A stretch of 64,000 nt of DNA from Pantoea sp. Eser (GCA_009830035.1 SZZY01000010.1:62001-126000); one strand, 5' to 3'; counted from the first letter of the stretch, positions 29,424 to 38,245 are shown. Made by a program: numbers and translations. Notes: generated by a model not told the origin, from the sequence alone.

Positions 29424-30611
29424 ATGAATCAGGATAAAGCACTGCTGGCCAGGGAAATAAAAGCCAGAACAGAACAACTGGAATCCCATTTAGTGGCAAT
29501 TCGACGTGATATCCACGCCCACCCGGAATTAGGTTTCGATACGCTGCGTACCGCCAGCCTAGTGACGCAACAGTTACAGGCACTGGGGCTGACGCCACAA
29601 ACCGGTATCGGCCGCAGCGGCGTGATGGTGGATATTCAGGGCGCTGAGCCGGGTAAAATCCTGCTGTTGCGCGCTGACATGGATGCTTTACCGATCCATG
29701 AACAGACCGGACTGCCTTTTGCCAGCGTCTGGCCCGGCAAAATACACGCCTGCGGACACGATATCCACACCGCCACTCTGCTTGGCGTGGCGGCGATTCT
29801 GCCGCATTATCGTCAGCAGCTGAAAGGGAAGGTGCGGCTGATCTTCCAGCCAGCCGAAGAGACGCCTGACAGCGGCGCGCAGGCGATGATCGCCGACGGA
29901 GCGGCAGAGGGTATCGACTGGGCAATCACCCTGCACAACAAACCGGAACTGGCGGCCGGGGAAGTGGCGCTGACCCGTGGCGCCAGCACCGCCTCCAGTG
30001 ATGAATTCGACGTGACGGTGCATGGCGTATCGACTCATGCCGCGCGCCCGCACATGGGCAGCGATCCGATTATCGCTACCGTGCATCTCATCAGTCAGCT
30101 ACAAACCATCATTTCGCGCGAACGCGATCCGGCCCATTCCGCAGTGTTAACCATCGGACATATTCAGGGCGGTACTACCCATAACATTATTCCCGATAGC
30201 GGCCTGTTTCAGGGCACCATCCGCACTAAATCGCCTGTGGTGCGTGCCGACATGGAAGCGGCGTTTAAGCGGATGTGCGAGGGCGTGGCGCTGGCCCAGA
30301 ATGTGCGCGTCGAAGTCAATTTCCAGCGTGGCGTTCCGCCGCTGATGAATGACGATCGCCTGATTGATGCGCTGGAACAGATCCTGTCGCACCAGTTCGA
30401 TAAGCCGATTATCGCGCAGCCCAGCGACAGTTTTGGCGGTGAAGATTTCTCGCTGTTTACCGAACGGGCTCCGGGTTGTCAGATCCACATTGGTTCTGCC
30501 ACGCCGGGCCGTGACGATCACCTGCATAACTCCGACTATCAACCGGATGAACGCAGCATTGCCGCCGGGACGCAGGCGCTGAGCCGCCTTGCGATTGATC
30601 TGCTCTCTTAA
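29424..30611 (+). CDS. M20-family amidohydrolase (hippurate/IAA-amino acid hydrolase type)
   Basis: Intact, 395 residues. These zinc/manganese amidases cleave N-acyl amino acids. Metal site and family motifs: RRDIHAHPELGF, LLLRADMDALPI, HACGHDIHTATLLG (Cys and His ligands), IFQPAEETPDSGAQAMI (catalytic and ligand Glu), HGVSTHAARPHMGSDPI (lid domain His) and GGEDFSLF with a final HLHNSDY-like block. It is followed after 17 bp by the ABC-transporter binding protein, so it probably processes a conjugate imported by that transporter. The start was chosen at the ATG after GGGGCTGCT; no stronger ribosome site is visible. Confidence 0.92.
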   Translation: MNQDKALLAREIKARTEQLESHLVAIRRDIHAHPELGFDTLRTASLVTQQLQALGLTPQTGIGRSGVMVDIQGAEPGKILLLRADMDALPIHEQTGLPFASVWPGKIHACGHDIHTATLLGVAAILPHYRQQLKGKVRLIFQPAEETPDSGAQAMIADGAAEGIDWAITLHNKPELAAGEVALTRGASTASSDEFDVTVHGVSTHAARPHMGSDPIIATVHLISQLQTIISRERDPAHSAVLTIGHIQGGTTHNIIPDSGLFQGTIRTKSPVVRADMEAAFKRMCEGVALAQNVRVEVNFQRGVPPLMNDDRLIDALEQILSHQFDKPIIAQPSDSFGGEDFSLFTERAPGCQIHIGSATPGRDDHLHNSDYQPDERSIAAGTQALSRLAIDLLS

Positions 30612-30628
30612 TAATAAAATGAGGTTTT

Positions 30629-31478
30629 ATGATGATGCACAACCGTCTGTTTGCGGCTTCCCTCACTGTGGCGCTGCTGGCAACCTCTGCGGTCAGCTAG
30701 GCAAAAGAATTCGGTACCCTGAAATTTGCTACCGAGGCAGCCTATCCGCCGTTTAACCAGACTACGCCGAGCGGCAAAATTGTCGGTTACGAGCCGTATA
30801 TGGTGGCGGAACTGGCGAAGCGCGCCGGTTTTAAATATGAAATCATCGCCCAGAAATGGTCAGGTATGATCCCAGGCCTGATCGACGGTAAATATGATGC
30901 GGTGATTGATGCGGTAGCCGTCACGCCAAAGCGTGCCGAAGCGATCGACTTTACCCATCAGTGCACCGTCAGCGTCTCCAGTTTTGTCACCTCTAAAACC
31001 TCGCCGCTGGCCACGCTGCCAGGCAGCGGCACGGTGGTCACTGCAGATGATGACGCGGGCATGAAAAAAGCGATTGAGGATCTGAAAACCAGCTTCAAGG
31101 GCAAGACTATCGCGGTGCAGGTCGCCACCATTCAGGCCGATTTCCTGCAAAAATATCTCGGCGATGTAGCCACCATGCGCACCTATCATGGCTGGACCGG
31201 AAACGTTCGCAGACCTGATGAATGGACGGGTTGATGCGGTGATGGCCTCACGGACCAACCTCAACGCCTTTGTGAAAAAACACGCAGAGGCGATCAGCCG
31301 CAGCGGCTACTGCTTCTCCGGCGGCGTACTGGGTGCGGGATCGGCTATTGGCTTGCGCAAAGGCAACAGCGAGTTGCAGCAGGTGCTGAATCAGGCGCTT
31401 GAATCGATGATCAAAGACGGCACGCTGAGCAAACTATCGATTAAGTGGTTCGGCGAAGACGTCGCACCCAAAGCGTAA
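30629..31478 (+). pseudogene. Amino acid ABC transporter binding protein (SBP_bac_3), broken
   Basis: A periplasmic polar amino acid-binding protein. From ATG 30629 (GAGG upstream) the signal peptide ends ALLATSAVS, where a TAG (30698-30700, in CTAGG) replaces CAG directly before AKEFGTLKFATEAAYPPF. Ligand-site segments follow: KIVGYEPYMVAELAKRAG, KWSGMIPGLIDGKYDAVID, TPKRAEAIDFT. A frame change near 31192 leads to ETFADLMNGRVDAVMASR and the C terminus at 31478. Repaired length is about 283. It was the first of four transporter genes after the M20 hydrolase. Confidence 0.87.
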
Positions 31479-31484
31479 CCGCTG

Positions 31485-32170
31485 ATGTTGATGAATATCG
31501 ACCGGCAGATACTGGGCTTTGGCGACGAAGGATGTGGCGGGGTGCTGCTTAACGCCGCCGCCGTTACCGTCACGGTATCACTCTGTGCCTGTCTGCTGGG
31601 CGCGGTACTCGGCGGCGTGCTGTGCTGGATGCAGATTGCCGGCTCGCGCTGGCAACAGCGGCTGGCGGCCAGCTACATCACCCTGTTTCGCGGCGTGCCC
31701 GAGCTGCTGGTGATCTACCTGTTCTATTTTGGTGGGCGACAGGTGGTCTCAACCGTTGGCACCGTGCTGGGTTTGCAGGGCCCGTTTGACGTGAACGGCT
31801 TTGTGGCAGGCGCGATTGCCATCGAGCTGATCTCCGGGGCCTATCAGAGCGGCGTGTTTCGCGGCGCGTTCTACGCCATCCCAAAGGGTACGCTGGAAGC
31901 GGCAACGGTTACCGGTATGGGACGCTTAATGATGTTCCGCCGCATTATTGTGCCGCAGGCGTTGCGCACCGCGCTGCCGGGAATGGGTAATCAGTGGCAA
32001 TCGGTGATCAAAGAGTCAGCGCTGGTGTCGGTGACCGGGCCGGTAGAAACCATGAATCAGGTTTCTACTGCGGCCTGATCTACCTGATCATCACCACCTG
32101 TTCTGACATGGTTTTCCGCTACGTGGAAAAATTTGCGATGCGCGGTCAACAGCGCGTAAAGGAGTCCACG
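31485..32170 (+). pseudogene. ABC transporter permease 1 (HisQ type), frameshift near 3' end
   Basis: An inner-membrane permease of the polar amino acid family. From 31485 it reads MLMNIDRQILGFGDEG and the membrane and permease segments AVTVTVSLCACLLGAVLGG, ITLFRGVPELLVIYLFYF and the cytoplasmic EAA loop GTLEAATVTGMG. Frame changes near 32065 and continues [32 protein letters not shown], the normal end for this family. Its stop is not identified; the next gene starts near 32171. One frameshift is the only lesion seen. Confidence 0.8.
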
Positions 32171-32662
32171 TGGATATCACTTTTTACAGCAAACGTTGTT
32201 GGCGCTGCTGCTCAATCTGCTGCGCATGACGCGGGTCGGCAGCCTGTTCTGTCGTTTCTATATGTCTGGCTGTTTCGCGGTACGCCGCTGTTAATCCAGA
32301 TTTTCATGGTCTATTACGGACTCGGCAGCTTACCAGCGGTAAGGAAAAGCCTGTTCTGGCCGCTGTTGCGCGATCCTTACTGGTGCGGCTTGCTGGCGCT
32401 GATTCTCAACGATGCCGCCTATACCTCTGAGATTTTGTGGGGCGGGCTGCGCGCCGTCAGCACGCAGTCGCTGGAGGCGGCAAAAGTTTCCGGTACGGCA
32501 TCACACAAAATCTTCACCCGCATTACCTTACCGATCGCCATTCGCCAGGCGTTACCGGCCTACAGCAACGAAATTATCTCGATGATCAAAGCCACCTCGA
32601 TGGTTAGCACCATCAGCCTGATGGAAATGACCGGGATTGCCGATTCGATAGTTTCGTCGACT
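32171..32662 (+). pseudogene. ABC transporter permease 2 (HisM type), fused to ATPase
   Basis: GTG at 32171 follows AAGGAG. One T is missing near 32188, and the frame then runs with an apparent gap through [38 protein letters not shown] and the EAA loop [35 protein letters not shown]. At about 32662 (STFRA) the permease ends inside the sequence and is joined in frame to the ATPase. A permease of this type would continue for about 20-30 residues more. Confidence 0.8.
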
Positions 32663-32959
32663 TTTCGGGCGCTGGCGCAACAGCCGAAAGCGATTCTGTT
32701 TGATGAGCCCACCTCCGCGCTCGATCCGGAGTTGGTGGGGGAGGTGCTGCGGGTGATCCGTAGTCTGGCAGAAGAGGGGCGCACCATGATCATCGTGACC
32801 CATGAGATGGGCTTTGCGCGGGAAGTTTCCAACAAAGCGATTTTCCTGCATCAGGGCATGATTGAAGAGTCCGGTGCGCCGGAGCAGGTGTTCCTCGATC
32901 CAATCTCGCCGCGCTGTCGCGCCTTTGTTAACAGCCACTTTGAGCGTAATGCGGGTTAA
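32663..32959 (+). pseudogene. ABC transporter ATPase, 3' third only
   Basis: Only the C-terminal part of an amino acid ABC ATPase remains: [20 protein letters not shown] (Walker B with DEPTSALD D-loop), [20 protein letters not shown] (switch His) and [12 protein letters not shown] before the TAA at 32959. Walker A, the Q-loop and the LSGGQ signature were deleted when permease 2 was joined to it in frame. The transporter cannot work. Confidence 0.88.
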
Positions 32960-32978
32960 GGACGTTTAGTCTGAACGG

Positions 32979-33026
32979 CATCGGGTCAGGGCGACGATAA
33001 GCATTGCTCAGGGCCCGATGTTTTTC
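32979..33026 (+). terminator. Terminator of M20/ABC operon
   Basis: CATCGGG and CCCGATG (32979-32985 and 33014-33020) close a hairpin followed by five T residues, 20 bp after the ATPase stop. Confidence 0.7.
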
Positions 33027-33531
33027 TGTCACTATTCTGAAACGGTGAGATTTTTAACATCGGCGGCGTTGCTTATTTCGGCAGGATCATTACACCATGC
33101 GGAATAACTAAAAGGAATAAATCAAAATTAGCCGTCCCACTTTTATGATGAGTGTTTTGTTATCACTGGTTAAGCGACAATTCTAATTGTCCGTTGAAAA
33201 ATGACACTTAAATCCCCTGTCTGACAGAGGGAGCAGACCTGAGAAACCATCTGCCGCGTATACATCATTCTTAGTCGGATCGCTGGGGGATAATATCGAA
33301 GGTCAGACATCAAAATAAGTTTGATGAAATTATAAGCCGGGAAAATCAACTCGCTCTCGCTATTACTTACTTGCCTTTCAGTTTCAATTCCATCATTCGA
33401 TTCATTTAATTAATTTAACGCATTCCATTATTGAATCATGAAGCAAATGACTGAGTAAAAGGTCCGGATTATGCCGGGATAAATTTTCCCGGAGTTTGTT
33501 ACCCTTAAACCTTTATATAATCAGTTCAGGA

Positions 33532-33627
33532 TTAACTAGTATCGCCAACCCAGACGAAATGTAGCAGATCAGGTACGGTAATTTTGCTTTCGTTAGAAAG
33601 ATTGATGTCCGGAAGTTTGTATTTCAT
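33532..33627 (-). pseudogene. N-terminal fragment resembling a TcdB-type glycosyltransferase
   Basis: ATG 33627 opens 31 codons: MKYKLPDINLSNES, then KITVPDLLHFVWVGDTS and TAG-free stop TAA at 33532. The segment VPDLLHFVWVGD resembles the first strand of GT44/OCH1-type sugar transferases and glucosylating toxins (IPKxIHFxWVGG). Nothing of the later DxD motif follows, so it would be the stub of a truncated effector or toxin gene. This rests on one short motif. Confidence 0.3.
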
Positions 33628-33815
33628 TATTAAATCCATTTAATATTAAGGGAAGATAATAATAACGCAGACATTGCAAATGTTTTACTTTAAGAAAGTA
33701 GCTATAAAAACATTCAAATCACCGCTTTATTGATTTTTTTTGGCGTGAGGTACATTATTATTAATAATGGGTCTTGCAACGTATGGATTCAAATTTAGCA
33801 TGATTCTTACCGAGG

Positions 33816-34065
33816 TTACCATGTTCTGATTATGTATATTAAAGCCATTAAAATAACAACGGCAGCAGAGATAGCGAAACTTCCTGAATACTCTCTGAGT
33901 GATTCCAGATACCCACTATTGAAATTATTGAATCTTACCGCTGCTTCCTTTTCGTTTTCAGCTTCCACTTCAACATGGTGTTTTTTTGAAACCCTGCTGT
34001 TTCATTTTTTTTATGAGTTCAGTAGTGGCAGTTTCTTTTAGAGATGATTTTAGATTTGTTGTTTC
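33816..34065 (-). pseudogene. Small protein with C-terminal membrane segment, probable frameshift
   Basis: Two overlapping minus-strand frames read as one protein if a run of seven A near 33990 is one base off. The first part is ETTNLKSSLKETATTELIKK, MKQQGF; the second is HVEVEAENEKEAAVRFNN, FNSGYLESLREYSG and a hydrophobic end FAISAAVVILMALIYII before RTW and TAA at 33816. No start codon is clear; ATG AAA CAG at about 34006 is one choice. It lies directly downstream of the glycine-rich peptide gene on the same strand, which is where a microcin immunity or accessory gene would be. Function is unproven. Confidence 0.35.
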
Positions 34066-34149
34066 CTACAAAAATTAAATATTTACGCATTGCTTTTTTT
34101 CCTGAGAGTACGGAAAGAGGCTTCTGTGCTTAGTTTGTCAAATCAGAGA

Positions 34150-34452
34150 TTAATGGTTATCACCGGCATGGCGTGCATTCGCATTGTAACCATGGGTGCC
34201 GTTTCCGCTGTAGCCATTACCGGGGGGTGCATAGCTAACAGGTCCTCTCCAAATACCACTCGCGCTTGAGCCGCTGCCATACGGGGAGTTTTGCGAAAGA
34301 AAAGACTGTAAACTGTGATTTCCGCTATTGCCACCGGTGTGGGTTTCGCCTGAACGAGAGCCTTCATTAGTAGCTGAATGGTGCCCGCTTCCATCTGAGT
34401 CTGCCCATGCCGCTGCTACCGAATCTAACTGATGACTTAAAATCTCTTTCAT
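34150..34452 (-). CDS. Glycine/serine-rich small peptide, class II microcin-like candidate
   Basis: Intact 100-codon gene with a good ribosome site (TATGGAGA, 8 bp before ATG 34452). The start MKEILSHQLDSV resembles bacteriocin leaders of the MccV type (MRTLTLNELDSVSGG): a short charged/hydrophobic leader with LDSV. Here AAA follows in place of the double glycine, so normal leader cleavage is doubtful. The remainder is rich in Gly, Ser, Asn and His (NEGSRSGETHTGGNSGNHS, NGYSGNGTHGYN) with few hydrophobic residues and no Cys. It sits in the AT-rich island with a small membrane-protein frame after it. No export genes are seen nearby. Could also be an unrelated low-complexity protein. Confidence 0.5.
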   Translation of the reverse strand: MKEILSHQLDSVAAAWADSDGSGHHSATNEGSRSGETHTGGNSGNHSLQSFLSQNSPYGSGSSASGIWRGPVSYAPPGNGYSGNGTHGYNANARHAGDNH

Positions 34453-35121
34453 GTAAGTTCTCCATAACTTTTTAACAAGACCCTTTTTGGTCGAAAAAAT
34501 AGTCTACCCTGAATATTCTTTAAAAACATTTTAATTAGTCATGTTGTGGCTTACCTCTCACTTTATTATTAATTTAATCTCTTTTAATCGATGTTGAAGA
34601 AATTCAATTTTCATTGAAAAACCTTGTTTCGCCAATTTTAATTTTTATTAGAAAATAATACGCTATCTTGTCTGAAGAAAGATACGACGACTTCACTGTT
34701 TCATTAACATCAATAACTAACGGAGTAACCGGTGTTGCGTGAAGATGGCCTGATATACCAAAAACACTTGAACACCGAAAAATCAAATGATCTGGCTGTT
34801 TTTAAATTTTATCGAATAGTATGGGTCAACCCCCGAGAAAATATCCTGTAGAACCTGATGGTTATTTTTTAGAAAAGGTTGGTTTTTGCCTCAATTATCA
34901 GAGTGAATAAAGTGGAATTTCAACTCAGAATGGCTATTTATTTCTGTTAATTAATACCTGTTTTTGCCACAAATAGGCCAGAAAATCTGGTTCGGATCGT
35001 TTTTTAACCGATAAATTCAATAACTAACCGCCATTAATCAGCAGGGCGGCGTCAATTCAGTAGCGACTTCGTTTCAGCAGCACCTCCACTTGACGAACCT
35101 GCCCGCTTAACTTAAAACTAG

Positions 35122-35228
35122 AACCCGTCAGGGGAGTCTCGCCAGAGAGACTGAGAGGCTAATAGCGCACTGCGCGGCTTAGCGACCCTTCGAACCTGAC
35201 CCAGTTGATACTGGCGTAGGAAGACGGG
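35122..35228 (+). promoter_or_regulatory. TPP riboswitch (THI element)
   Basis: The conserved thiamine pyrophosphate aptamer parts are present in order: GTCAGGGGAGTC, CTGAGAGG, GACCCTTCGAACCTGACCCA (contacts to pyrimidine and pyrophosphate) and TACTGGCGTAGGAAGAC. The ends CCCGTC and GACGGG close stem P1. The aptamer precedes thiOSGF by about 150 bp. The expression platform probably hides the ribosome site of the short leader frame at 35334. High TPP would turn the operon off. Confidence 0.93.
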
Positions 35229-35333
35229 CATCCGAATCGCTGCAGATGCTTGCCGCAAGGGCATCTCGATTAACGCTCTCGCCTTTTTCCCTTCTGGTAT
35301 CCCGGGTCTTCGCGCAGTTACGACGAGGCCACT

Positions 35334-35384
35334 ATGAACCATCCTATCCTGAATGACGTAACGCCCGCACTGTGGTCAGCATGA
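35334..35384 (+). CDS. 16-residue leader peptide coupled to thiO
   Basis: ATG 35334 follows GACGAGG at good distance and encodes MNHPILNDVTPALWSA; its TGA overlaps the thiO ATG (ATGA at 35381-35384). thiO itself has no separate ribosome site, so translation of this short frame probably delivers ribosomes to thiO. It could be the remnant of a lost upstream gene, or a deliberate part of riboswitch control. Confidence 0.6.
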   Translation: MNHPILNDVTPALWSA

Positions 35385-36319
35385 GCCGCTGGTCGGTACT
35401 CGGCAGCGGCGTAGCCGGGCTGTGTGTCGCCACACTGCTGGCAGAGCGGGGCGAAACGGTTGAAGTGATTACCCGGCCTGAAATTCGTACAGCCTCACAC
35501 TGGGCGGGCGGCATGCTGGCACCCTGGTGTGAAGCGGAAAGTGCGCCGCCGCAGGTGATTGAGTGGGGCCAGCATTCTGCGGCCTGGTGGGCGAAACGCG
35601 TTGACGGCGTGGCGCAACACGGGACGCTGGTGGTGGCACCGCCGCGCGACAATCGCGAGTTGGACCGCTTCGCCAGCCTGACCCTCAACCATCAGTGGGT
35701 CGTGCCGGGAGAGATCGAACCGGCGCTGGAAAATCGCTTTGCACGTGGCCTGTTTTTTGCCGCCGAAGCCCATCTTGATCCGCGCCGGGCGCTGCGGCAA
35801 CTGGAGCAACGTTTACGCCAGGCTGACGTGCCGTTTCATCACGGTACGCCCGGCGGTCAGATTATTGACTGCCGGGGTATTCATGCCGCTACGGCGCAGC
35901 AGGCGCTGCGTGCGGTGCGTGGCGAAATGCTGATCCTGCACGCGCCTGAACTTGATCTTTGCCGACCGGTCCGCCTGCTCCATCCGCGTTTTCCCTGTTA
36001 TCTGGTACCGCGTGCCGACAACATTTTTATGCTGGGCGCCACCATGGTTGAGAGCCACGACAGCAGCCCGATCAGCGCGCGCGCGATGATGGAATTGCTC
36101 AGTGCCGCCTGGTCGCTGCATCCGGCGCTGGCCCAGGCGCGCGTGCTGGAGAGCGGAACCGGCCTGCGTCCGGCTTACCGCGATAACCTGCCAGAGGTGC
36201 GCTATGAAAACGGGGTCTTCTCGCTCAATGGACTCTATCGCCACGGTTTTCTGCTGGCGCCGCTGATTGCCGAACAATTAATGCAGCAACTGACTCAGGA
36301 TGTGATTCATGCGGATTGA
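35381..36319 (+). CDS. thiO: Glycine oxidase ThiO
   Basis: ThiO is an FAD enzyme that oxidises glycine to the imine used to build the thiazole of thiamine. Intact, 312 residues from ATG 35381. The N-terminal FAD-binding motif reads SVLGSGVAGLCVATLLAERG (GxGxxG), followed by ASHWAGGMLAPWCEAE, and the C terminus has SGTGLRPAYRDNLPEV and LYRHGFLLAPLIAEQL, typical of the DAAO family. Its start overlaps the leader frame and its stop overlaps thiS by 11 bp. Replaces ThiH for aerobic thiazole formation, as is usual for this plasmid-borne operon. Confidence 0.93.
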   Translation: MSRWSVLGSGVAGLCVATLLAERGETVEVITRPEIRTASHWAGGMLAPWCEAESAPPQVIEWGQHSAAWWAKRVDGVAQHGTLVVAPPRDNRELDRFASLTLNHQWVVPGEIEPALENRFARGLFFAAEAHLDPRRALRQLEQRLRQADVPFHHGTPGGQIIDCRGIHAATAQQALRAVRGEMLILHAPELDLCRPVRLLHPRFPCYLVPRADNIFMLGATMVESHDSSPISARAMMELLSAAWSLHPALAQARVLESGTGLRPAYRDNLPEVRYENGVFSLNGLYRHGFLLAPLIAEQLMQQLTQDVIHAD

Positions 36320-36506
36320 ACTTAATGGACATGTCATCGATACCGCGGCGTGCACGCTGGACGAACTGCTGCAGGAGCAGCAGTTCGATCCGGCCACGGT
36401 CGCGACGGCGCTAAACGGTGAATTTGTGCCGCGCGCCCGCTATGCCAGCCAGCGTCTTGAGGCGGGTAACCAGCTCGAAGTGCTGTCACCGATGCAGGGA
36501 GGGTAA
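36309..36506 (+). CDS. thiS: Sulfur carrier protein ThiS
   Basis: ThiS is a ubiquitin-like carrier whose C-terminal Gly-Gly is adenylated by ThiF and then carries sulfur as a thiocarboxylate. Intact, 65 residues: [35 protein letters not shown], and the terminus SPMQGG ending in GG. ATG 36309 lies inside the 3' end of thiO, and thiG follows after 2 bp. Confidence 0.95.
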   Translation: MRIELNGHVIDTAACTLDELLQEQQFDPATVATALNGEFVPRARYASQRLEAGNQLEVLSPMQGG

Positions 36507-36508
36507 TC

Positions 36509-37267
36509 ATGTTTTATCAATACGCACCATCATCACGATTTTTGCTGGGCACGGCAGGTTATCCGTCGCCCGCCATCCTGCAGCAGGCGATTGAGACCTC
36601 AGGCGCAGAGATTATTACGGTGAGTCTACGGCGCGAAGGCAGCGCAGGCGGCGCTTTCCGTGAGCTGTTGCAACAGCTCAACATCCCCATTCTGCCTAAT
36701 ACCGCCGGCTGTCACACCGTTAAAGAGGCGGTGACCACCGCGCAGATGGCCCGCGAGCTGTTCGGCACGCCGTGGATTAAGCTGGAGGTGATTGGTCACG
36801 CCGATACCCTGCAGCCCGATCAGTTCGCGCTGGTTGAGGCGGCACGTATTCTCTGCGCTGACGGTTTCCAGGTCTTTCCCTACACCACTGAAGATCTGAT
36901 TGTTGGCGAAAAGCTGCTTGAGGCTGGCTGCGAAGTGTTGATGCCATGGGGGGCGCCGATTGGTTCGGGGCAGGGACTGCGCAATATCGAAGGACTGCGC
37001 AGCATGCGGGCCTGGTTTAAAGATGTGCCGCTGATTATTGATGCCGGCATCGGTGCGCCTTCGCAGGCCGCGCAGGCGATGGAGATGGGCTTCGATGGCA
37101 TTCTGCTAAATACCGCCGTGGCGAAGGCGCGCGATCCGGTGCGCATGGCCGCCGCGTTCTCAGCCGCCATTGATGCCGGACATCAGGCGTTTCAGGCAGG
37201 TTTAATGGAGCAGCGAGATATGGCCGCCGCGTCCACTCCGATTTTCGGGCTGGCACAGTTCAGCTAA
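36509..37267 (+). CDS. thiG: Thiazole synthase ThiG
   Basis: ThiG joins 1-deoxy-xylulose-5-phosphate, the imine from ThiO and sulfur from ThiS-COSH to make the thiazole phosphate. Intact, 252 residues. Visible motifs: [48 protein letters not shown] (with the Lys that forms the imine with DXP), [14 protein letters not shown] and [19 protein letters not shown], a phosphate-binding (beta-alpha)8 barrel. GGAGGG within thiS serves as ribosome site. Confidence 0.96.
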   Translation: MFYQYAPSSRFLLGTAGYPSPAILQQAIETSGAEIITVSLRREGSAGGAFRELLQQLNIPILPNTAGCHTVKEAVTTAQMARELFGTPWIKLEVIGHADTLQPDQFALVEAARILCADGFQVFPYTTEDLIVGEKLLEAGCEVLMPWGAPIGSGQGLRNIEGLRSMRAWFKDVPLIIDAGIGAPSQAAQAMEMGFDGILLNTAVAKARDPVRMAAAFSAAIDAGHQAFQAGLMEQRDMAAASTPIFGLAQFS

Positions 37268-37276
37268 GGAGCCGTG

Positions 37277-38245
37277 ATGGATCGTTATCAGCGACAAACC
37301 ATGTTGCCGGAAATCGGTGAAGCGGGGCAGCAACGCTTATGCGCGGCGCGGGTGCTGGTGGTCGGCGCGGGGGGACTCGGGTCAACCGTGCTGCCGTTGC
37401 TGGCCGGTGCGGGCGTGGGTTTTATTCGTCTTTACGATGGCGATCGGGTTGAGCTGCATAATCTGCATCGCCAGACCTTGTTTGGCATGGCGGACATCGG
37501 TGAGCCAAAAGTTTTAGCCGCCCGGCGCGCGCTGCTTCAGCGTAATCCTGACTGCGAGATCGACGCCCGGCCGCAGGTGCTGAGTGCCAGCCTGCTGCCG
37601 GATGCGCTCGACGCGATCGATCTGGTGATCGATGCGGCTGACAATTTCGCTATTACTTATCAGCTGTCGGGCGCCTGTCTGCCTCGCGGTCTGCCGCTGG
37701 TCTGTGCGTCGGTGCTGGGCCGCAAAGGCTACGTCGGCAGTTTTTGCGGCGGTGCGCCAGGCTATCGCGCGCTGTTTCCACAACTGCCGACTGCGGCGGG
37801 CAACTGCAACACGGCCGGGGTCATGGGACCGGCGGTTGCAACGCTGGGCGCGTTGCAGGCGCAGATGGCGCTCAGCCTGTTGCTGAAACTGACGCCGTCA
37901 CCGCTTGGCTGCATGATCCACTGTGACTTCATCACCTGGCATCTGCGGCAGTTTCGTTTTGATGATGCGCCTGAACCAGAAAGGACTGGCGTGCCGTTTA
38001 TCGATCCGCCGTTGCTGAGCGCCGATGACTGTATCGTGGAGTTGCGTAGCCGGGAGGAAGCGCCGGTCAGCGTAGCAGATGCGGTGCAGCGGATCCTGCC
38101 GCAGCAGATAGCGGACTGGCAGCCGCCGGCGGATAAACGCATCGTGCTGGTGTGCGCCAGCGGGATGCGCGCTGCGCAGGCGGCTGAGATCCTGACGGCG
38201 CGCGGTTTTTCACGGCTGGCACTCATGGCGGCAAACATCCTGTAG
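37277..38245 (+). CDS. thiF: ThiS adenylyltransferase ThiF with rhodanese-like C-terminal domain
   Basis: ThiF activates ThiS with ATP. ATG 37277 is chosen over GTG 37274 because of AAGGAG spacing. The Rossmann ATP site reads RVLVVGAGGLGSTVLPLLAG, with RVELHNLHRQTLFG. GNCNTAGVMGP carries the Cys that in E. coli ThiF (Cys184) links to ThiS. The two CxxC zinc pairs of E. coli ThiF are not present (GYRAL replaces CYRCL). The protein is 322 residues, about 70 longer than E. coli ThiF; the extra end has a rhodanese-like active loop VLVCASGMRAAQAAEIL. This domain could supply the persulfide in cis. Last gene of the operon. Confidence 0.92.
   Translation: MDRYQRQTMLPEIGEAGQQRLCAARVLVVGAGGLGSTVLPLLAGAGVGFIRLYDGDRVELHNLHRQTLFGMADIGEPKVLAARRALLQRNPDCEIDARPQVLSASLLPDALDAIDLVIDAADNFAITYQLSGACLPRGLPLVCASVLGRKGYVGSFCGGAPGYRALFPQLPTAAGNCNTAGVMGPAVATLGALQAQMALSLLLKLTPSPLGCMIHCDFITWHLRQFRFDDAPEPERTGVPFIDPPLLSADDCIVELRSREEAPVSVADAVQRILPQQIADWQPPADKRIVLVCASGMRAAQAAEILTARGFSRLALMAANIL

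Larger units (their letters stand above)
33027..35121. other. AT-rich island with small reading frames
   Basis: This 2.1-kb stretch is visibly richer in A and T than its GC-rich neighbours, which suggests recent acquisition. Apart from the three minus-strand frames listed separately (33532-33627, 33816-34065, 34150-34452), I see nothing I can name. A minus-strand frame around 34604-34770 (HATPVTPLVIDVNETVKS, KIAYYFLIKIKIGE) looks protein-like but has no start and no family I can recognise. Confidence 0.5.

Noticed and set aside
33832-34041. Plus-strand 69-codon frame in the AT-rich island
   Set aside because: The minus strand has a better protein with a membrane helix at the same place; the plus frame has no ribosome site.
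34143-34394. Alternative 83-codon minus-strand frame overlapping the glycine-rich peptide
   Set aside because: No ribosome site, and its composition is that of a shifted reading of the peptide gene.
34820-34909. Plus-strand 29-codon frame starting MGQPPRKYPVEPDGYF
   Set aside because: It looks protein-like but is too short, has no ribosome site and no recognised family; not enough to call.
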